The notes below the pieces were generated by a model. It was given only the letters and a program-made list of their open reading frames with translations, made no database searches and was not told the DNA's origin. A stretch of DNA of 64,000 bases from Gelidibacter japonicus. Its GTDB lineage: Bacteria; Bacteroidota; Bacteroidia; Flavobacteriales; Flavobacteriaceae. The position numbers and the translations under genes were made by a program. The stretch is from the NCBI RefSeq assembly GCF_010725055.1, contig NZ_BJKB01000001.1:1-64000 (forward strand), given 5' to 3'. This document shows positions 61,871-64,000 of this stretch, one piece after another; positions within the stretch are counted from its first letter, which is position 1; every line of letters begins with the position of its first letter.

Positions 61871-63496
61871 ATGGGAAAAGGATTTTTCAAGGTACCAGTT
61901 GCCGTCAATGAACCTGTAAAAACTTACGCTCCTGGATCTCCGGAACGAGAGGCAGTGATAGCGGAATATTCAAAAATGTTCAGAGGCAAAGTTGATGTGC
62001 CTCTTTATATCAATGGCAAATATGTCACAACTAAAAACACCAAAACCATGTCCCCACCCCATGATCATAAACATGTGGTTGGCACCTATCATTTGGCCGA
62101 AAAAAATCACGTAGAGGACGCTATAGCTACAGCTCTTGAAGCGAGAAAGTCTTGGTCACAAATGCCATGGGAGCATCGCGCAGGAATTTTTCTTAAAGCG
62201 GCAGAATTGATTGCTGGTCCTTACAGAGCAAAAATCAATGCGGCCACCATGATAGCGCAATCAAAAACCATTCACCAAGCGGAAATTGATTCGGCTTGTG
62301 AGCTGATTGATTTCTTGAGGTTCAACGTTCAGTTTATGACTGAAATATACCAGGATCAACCACAAAGCACAAGCGATGCATGGAACAGGGTCGAATACCG
62401 ACCATTAGAAGGTTTCACCTATGCTGTAACTCCTTTTAATTTTACCGCCATTGCAGGCAATCTGCCGTCGTGTATGGCTCTAATGGGAAATGTGGTTATT
62501 TGGAAACCAAGTAACCATCAAGTTTATTCTGCAAAGGTGATTATGGATGTCTTTGAAGAAGCTGGCGTTCCTCCAGGGGTCATTAACGTTGTTTTTGGTG
62601 ATGCCGCAATGATCACCGACACGATTATGGCCAGTCCTGATTTTTCAGGATTGCACTATACGGGTTCGACTTCCGTCTTTCAAAACCTATGGAAAAAAAT
62701 CGGAAACAATATTGCAAATTATAAAACCTATCCACGAATCGTAGGCGAAACTGGAGGGAAAGACTTTATAGTTGCCCATAAGACTGCTGATGCCAAACAA
62801 GTAGCCACCGCGATTGTTAGGGGTGCATTTGAATTTCAAGGTCAGAAATGTAGCGCTGCTTCAAGGGGCTATATTGCCAAAAGCATCTGGGGCGATGTTA
62901 AAAAACATGTTATTGAGGATCTAAAGACCATAAAAATGGGATCTCCTGAAGACATGGATAACTTTGTTACCGCCGTCATCCATGAAGCTTCTTTTGACAA
63001 ATTGGCCAACTATATTGACCAAGCCAAAAAAGATAAGAATGCCACGATCATTGCCGGTGGAAATTACGACAAGAGCAAAGGGTATTTTATAGAACCAACG
63101 GTAATTGAAACTACTGACCCGAAATACCCAACGATGTGTACGGAGCTTTTCGGTCCCGTAATGACTGTTTATGTATATGATGATAAAGATTTCAGCAAAA
63201 CCTTAAAGTTAGTTGATGAAACCAGTGAATATGCTTTAACTGGCGCTATTATGGCAACTGACAGATATGCCATTGACGAAGCGACCAAAGCACTTCAAAA
63301 TTCGGCTGGAAACTTTTATATCAATGACAAACCAACAGGTGCCGTAGTTGGCCAACAACCTTTTGGGGGTGCAAGAGCATCAGGAACCAATGACAAAGCG
63401 GGAAGCATGCAAAATTTGCTGCGTTGGATCTCTCCGAGACTGATTAAAGAAACTTTTGTCACACCTACCGATTATCGCTATCCATTTTTAGGATAA
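61871..63496 (+). CDS. pruA: L-glutamate gamma-semialdehyde (1-pyrroline-5-carboxylate) dehydrogenase
   Basis: 541 aa, the monofunctional P5C dehydrogenase that oxidises glutamate semialdehyde to glutamate with NAD+ in proline and arginine breakdown. Seen: the N-terminal KVPVAVNEPVKTYAPGSPER, PFNFTAIAGNLP, KPSNHQVYSA, the catalytic Glu in VGETGGKDF, the catalytic Cys in FQGQKCSAASR, ELFGPVMTVYVY and the C-terminal PFGGARASGTNDKAG. Length is normal for this family (about 540-560), unlike the other ALDH at 22938. No proline dehydrogenase is adjacent. Confidence 0.95.
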   Translation: MGKGFFKVPVAVNEPVKTYAPGSPEREAVIAEYSKMFRGKVDVPLYINGKYVTTKNTKTMSPPHDHKHVVGTYHLAEKNHVEDAIATALEARKSWSQMPWEHRAGIFLKAAELIAGPYRAKINAATMIAQSKTIHQAEIDSACELIDFLRFNVQFMTEIYQDQPQSTSDAWNRVEYRPLEGFTYAVTPFNFTAIAGNLPSCMALMGNVVIWKPSNHQVYSAKVIMDVFEEAGVPPGVINVVFGDAAMITDTIMASPDFSGLHYTGSTSVFQNLWKKIGNNIANYKTYPRIVGETGGKDFIVAHKTADAKQVATAIVRGAFEFQGQKCSAASRGYIAKSIWGDVKKHVIEDLKTIKMGSPEDMDNFVTAVIHEASFDKLANYIDQAKKDKNATIIAGGNYDKSKGYFIEPTVIETTDPKYPTMCTELFGPVMTVYVYDDKDFSKTLKLVDETSEYALTGAIMATDRYAIDEATKALQNSAGNFYINDKPTGAVVGQQPFGGARASGTNDKAGSMQNLLRWISPRLIKETFVTPTDYRYPFLG

Positions 63497-63512
63497 GCTG
63501 CCCATATTCAAC

Positions 63513-63548
63513 AAAAATCCTCAAACCTGTCGTTTGGGGATTTTTTTT
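63513..63548 (+). terminator. Strong terminator after pruA
   Basis: AAAAATCCTCAAAC (63513-63526) pairs with GTTTGGGGATTTTT (63532-63545) with one G-T pair, loop CTGTC, then a T-run; 16 nt after the stop. Confidence 0.85.
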
Positions 63549-63666
63549 CACTTTAATTAAAAATTTTAGGGCATCAATACCCGATGGTGGAAATAAATAG
63601 TTTCTCCGTTCTAGCTATGAAAGTCAAATCTTTGTATCTTTAAGTCAACTAAAAAATAGATCTCAG

Positions 63667-64000
63667 ATGATAAAAAACTACTTTCTGCTATTATTGATAA
63701 CCAATGCTTTCGTATTTGCCCAAACCCCGGGTAGTGAAAGTCCCGTTATGACTATTGACGCGACCATTCCTTATCAAGGATATGATGAAGTTGCTCCTTT
63801 ATTGGGTTCGGCTCAGTATAAAATCTATTATGACAACGTAGATGGCGTATTGGACAAACCCATCTTTCTCATTGATGGCTTTGATCCAAACGATTCGAGA
63901 GACATCCCAGCGGTGTATGCCTTATTAAATTATGGCAATACCGGATTGAATTTGGGCGATTTAATTAGAGATGAAGGCTTTGACCTCGTTGTTCTTAATT
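63667..64000 (+). CDS. Secreted protein, possibly alpha/beta-hydrolase, cut by the window end
   Basis: At least 111 residues from ATG 63667, open to the window end. Signal peptide (MIKNYFLLLLITNAFVFAQ), then a mature start with YDNVDGVLDKPIFLIDGFDPNDSR and LGDLIRDEGFDLVVLN. The segment DGFDP after a beta-strand (IFLIDGFDP) resembles lipase-like or esterase-like surface proteins that end in a T9SS sorting domain, but the catalytic part is outside. It has TATCTTTA-like boxes near 63635. The function is only a guess. Confidence 0.6.
   Translation, partial: MIKNYFLLLLITNAFVFAQTPGSESPVMTIDATIPYQGYDEVAPLLGSAQYKIYYDNVDGVLDKPIFLIDGFDPNDSRDIPAVYALLNYGNTGLNLGDLIRDEGFDLVVLN

Noticed and set aside
1-64000. 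tRNA, rRNA or known riboswitch
   Set aside because: No cloverleaf with a GGTTCRANYCC-like arm, rRNA segment or recognised riboswitch core was found in the intergenic regions on reading; a covariance-model scan was not possible.

Overview
The window looks like chromosomal DNA of a marine-type flavobacterium (Bacteroidota, Flavobacteriia). The reasons are: AT-rich sequence; promoters of the Bacteroidota TAnnTTTG type (several TATCTTTG boxes 15-25 nt before starts) with no clear Shine-Dalgarno sites; many lipoproteins with an ...SC lipobox; a DUF5103 type IX secretion plug protein; a six-gene Na+-NQR operon; and COG1579, NqrE and M1-peptidase variants of the kind I associate with this group. I cannot name the genus.

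Layout. 0-5.6 kb: tail of a probable transposase, a retropepsin-like aspartyl protease with a PDZ domain, an aminotransferase, murB, and an ECF sigma/anti-sigma pair. 5.9-9 kb: a four-Cys small membrane protein resembling the NQR maturation factor NqrM, a glycosyltransferase, a second ECF sigma factor and an Nramp-like transporter without the canonical metal motifs. 9-17.5 kb: lipA-gap, a TPR hybrid histidine kinase, lpxK, a Nif3/COG1579 pair and msrA. 17.5-19.1 kb: a divergent methyltransferase/lipoprotein pair.

19.4-27.4 kb: tryptophan (kynurenine) catabolism: kynU, kmo, a RidA-type deaminase, a semialdehyde dehydrogenase, an SDR, 3-hydroxyanthranilate dioxygenase and ACMS decarboxylase. 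Together they can take (3-hydroxy)kynurenine to 2-aminomuconate and probably to 2-oxo-3-hexenedioate. Tryptophan dioxygenase and formamidase are not in the window. This locus is packed with two families of small palindromes and a 13-copy heptamer tandem repeat; three palindromes are read in frame as protein ends. 27.5-31.7 kb: O-methyltransferase, LysR regulator, YeiH-type exporter, a GluR0-like ligand-gated potassium channel and TatA.

31.7-45.6 kb: M1 peptidase with a DUF6702 partner, three tandem paralogous surface proteins, dipeptidase E, GNAT, D,D-carboxypeptidase, ankyrin protein, gpmI, HAD phosphatase, acyl-CoA transferase, map, a frameshifted GxxExxY gene bounded by CACAGAG repeats, and a methyltransferase. 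45.8-53 kb: ApbE (FMN transferase for NqrB/NqrC), two small unknown proteins, a lipoprotein, an OmpA-family protein, an AAA ATPase fused to an AIG2-like domain, and yggS. 53.3-59.4 kb: nqrABCDEF on the minus strand. 59.6-64 kb: T9SS plug protein, apaG, pruA and the start of a secreted hydrolase-like gene that runs off the window.

How the parts connect: nqrA-F, apbE and the nqrM-like gene would together supply a mature Na+-pumping NADH:quinone oxidoreductase, although they lie at three loci. All functional calls are from reading the sequence and memory of families; no database search was possible.
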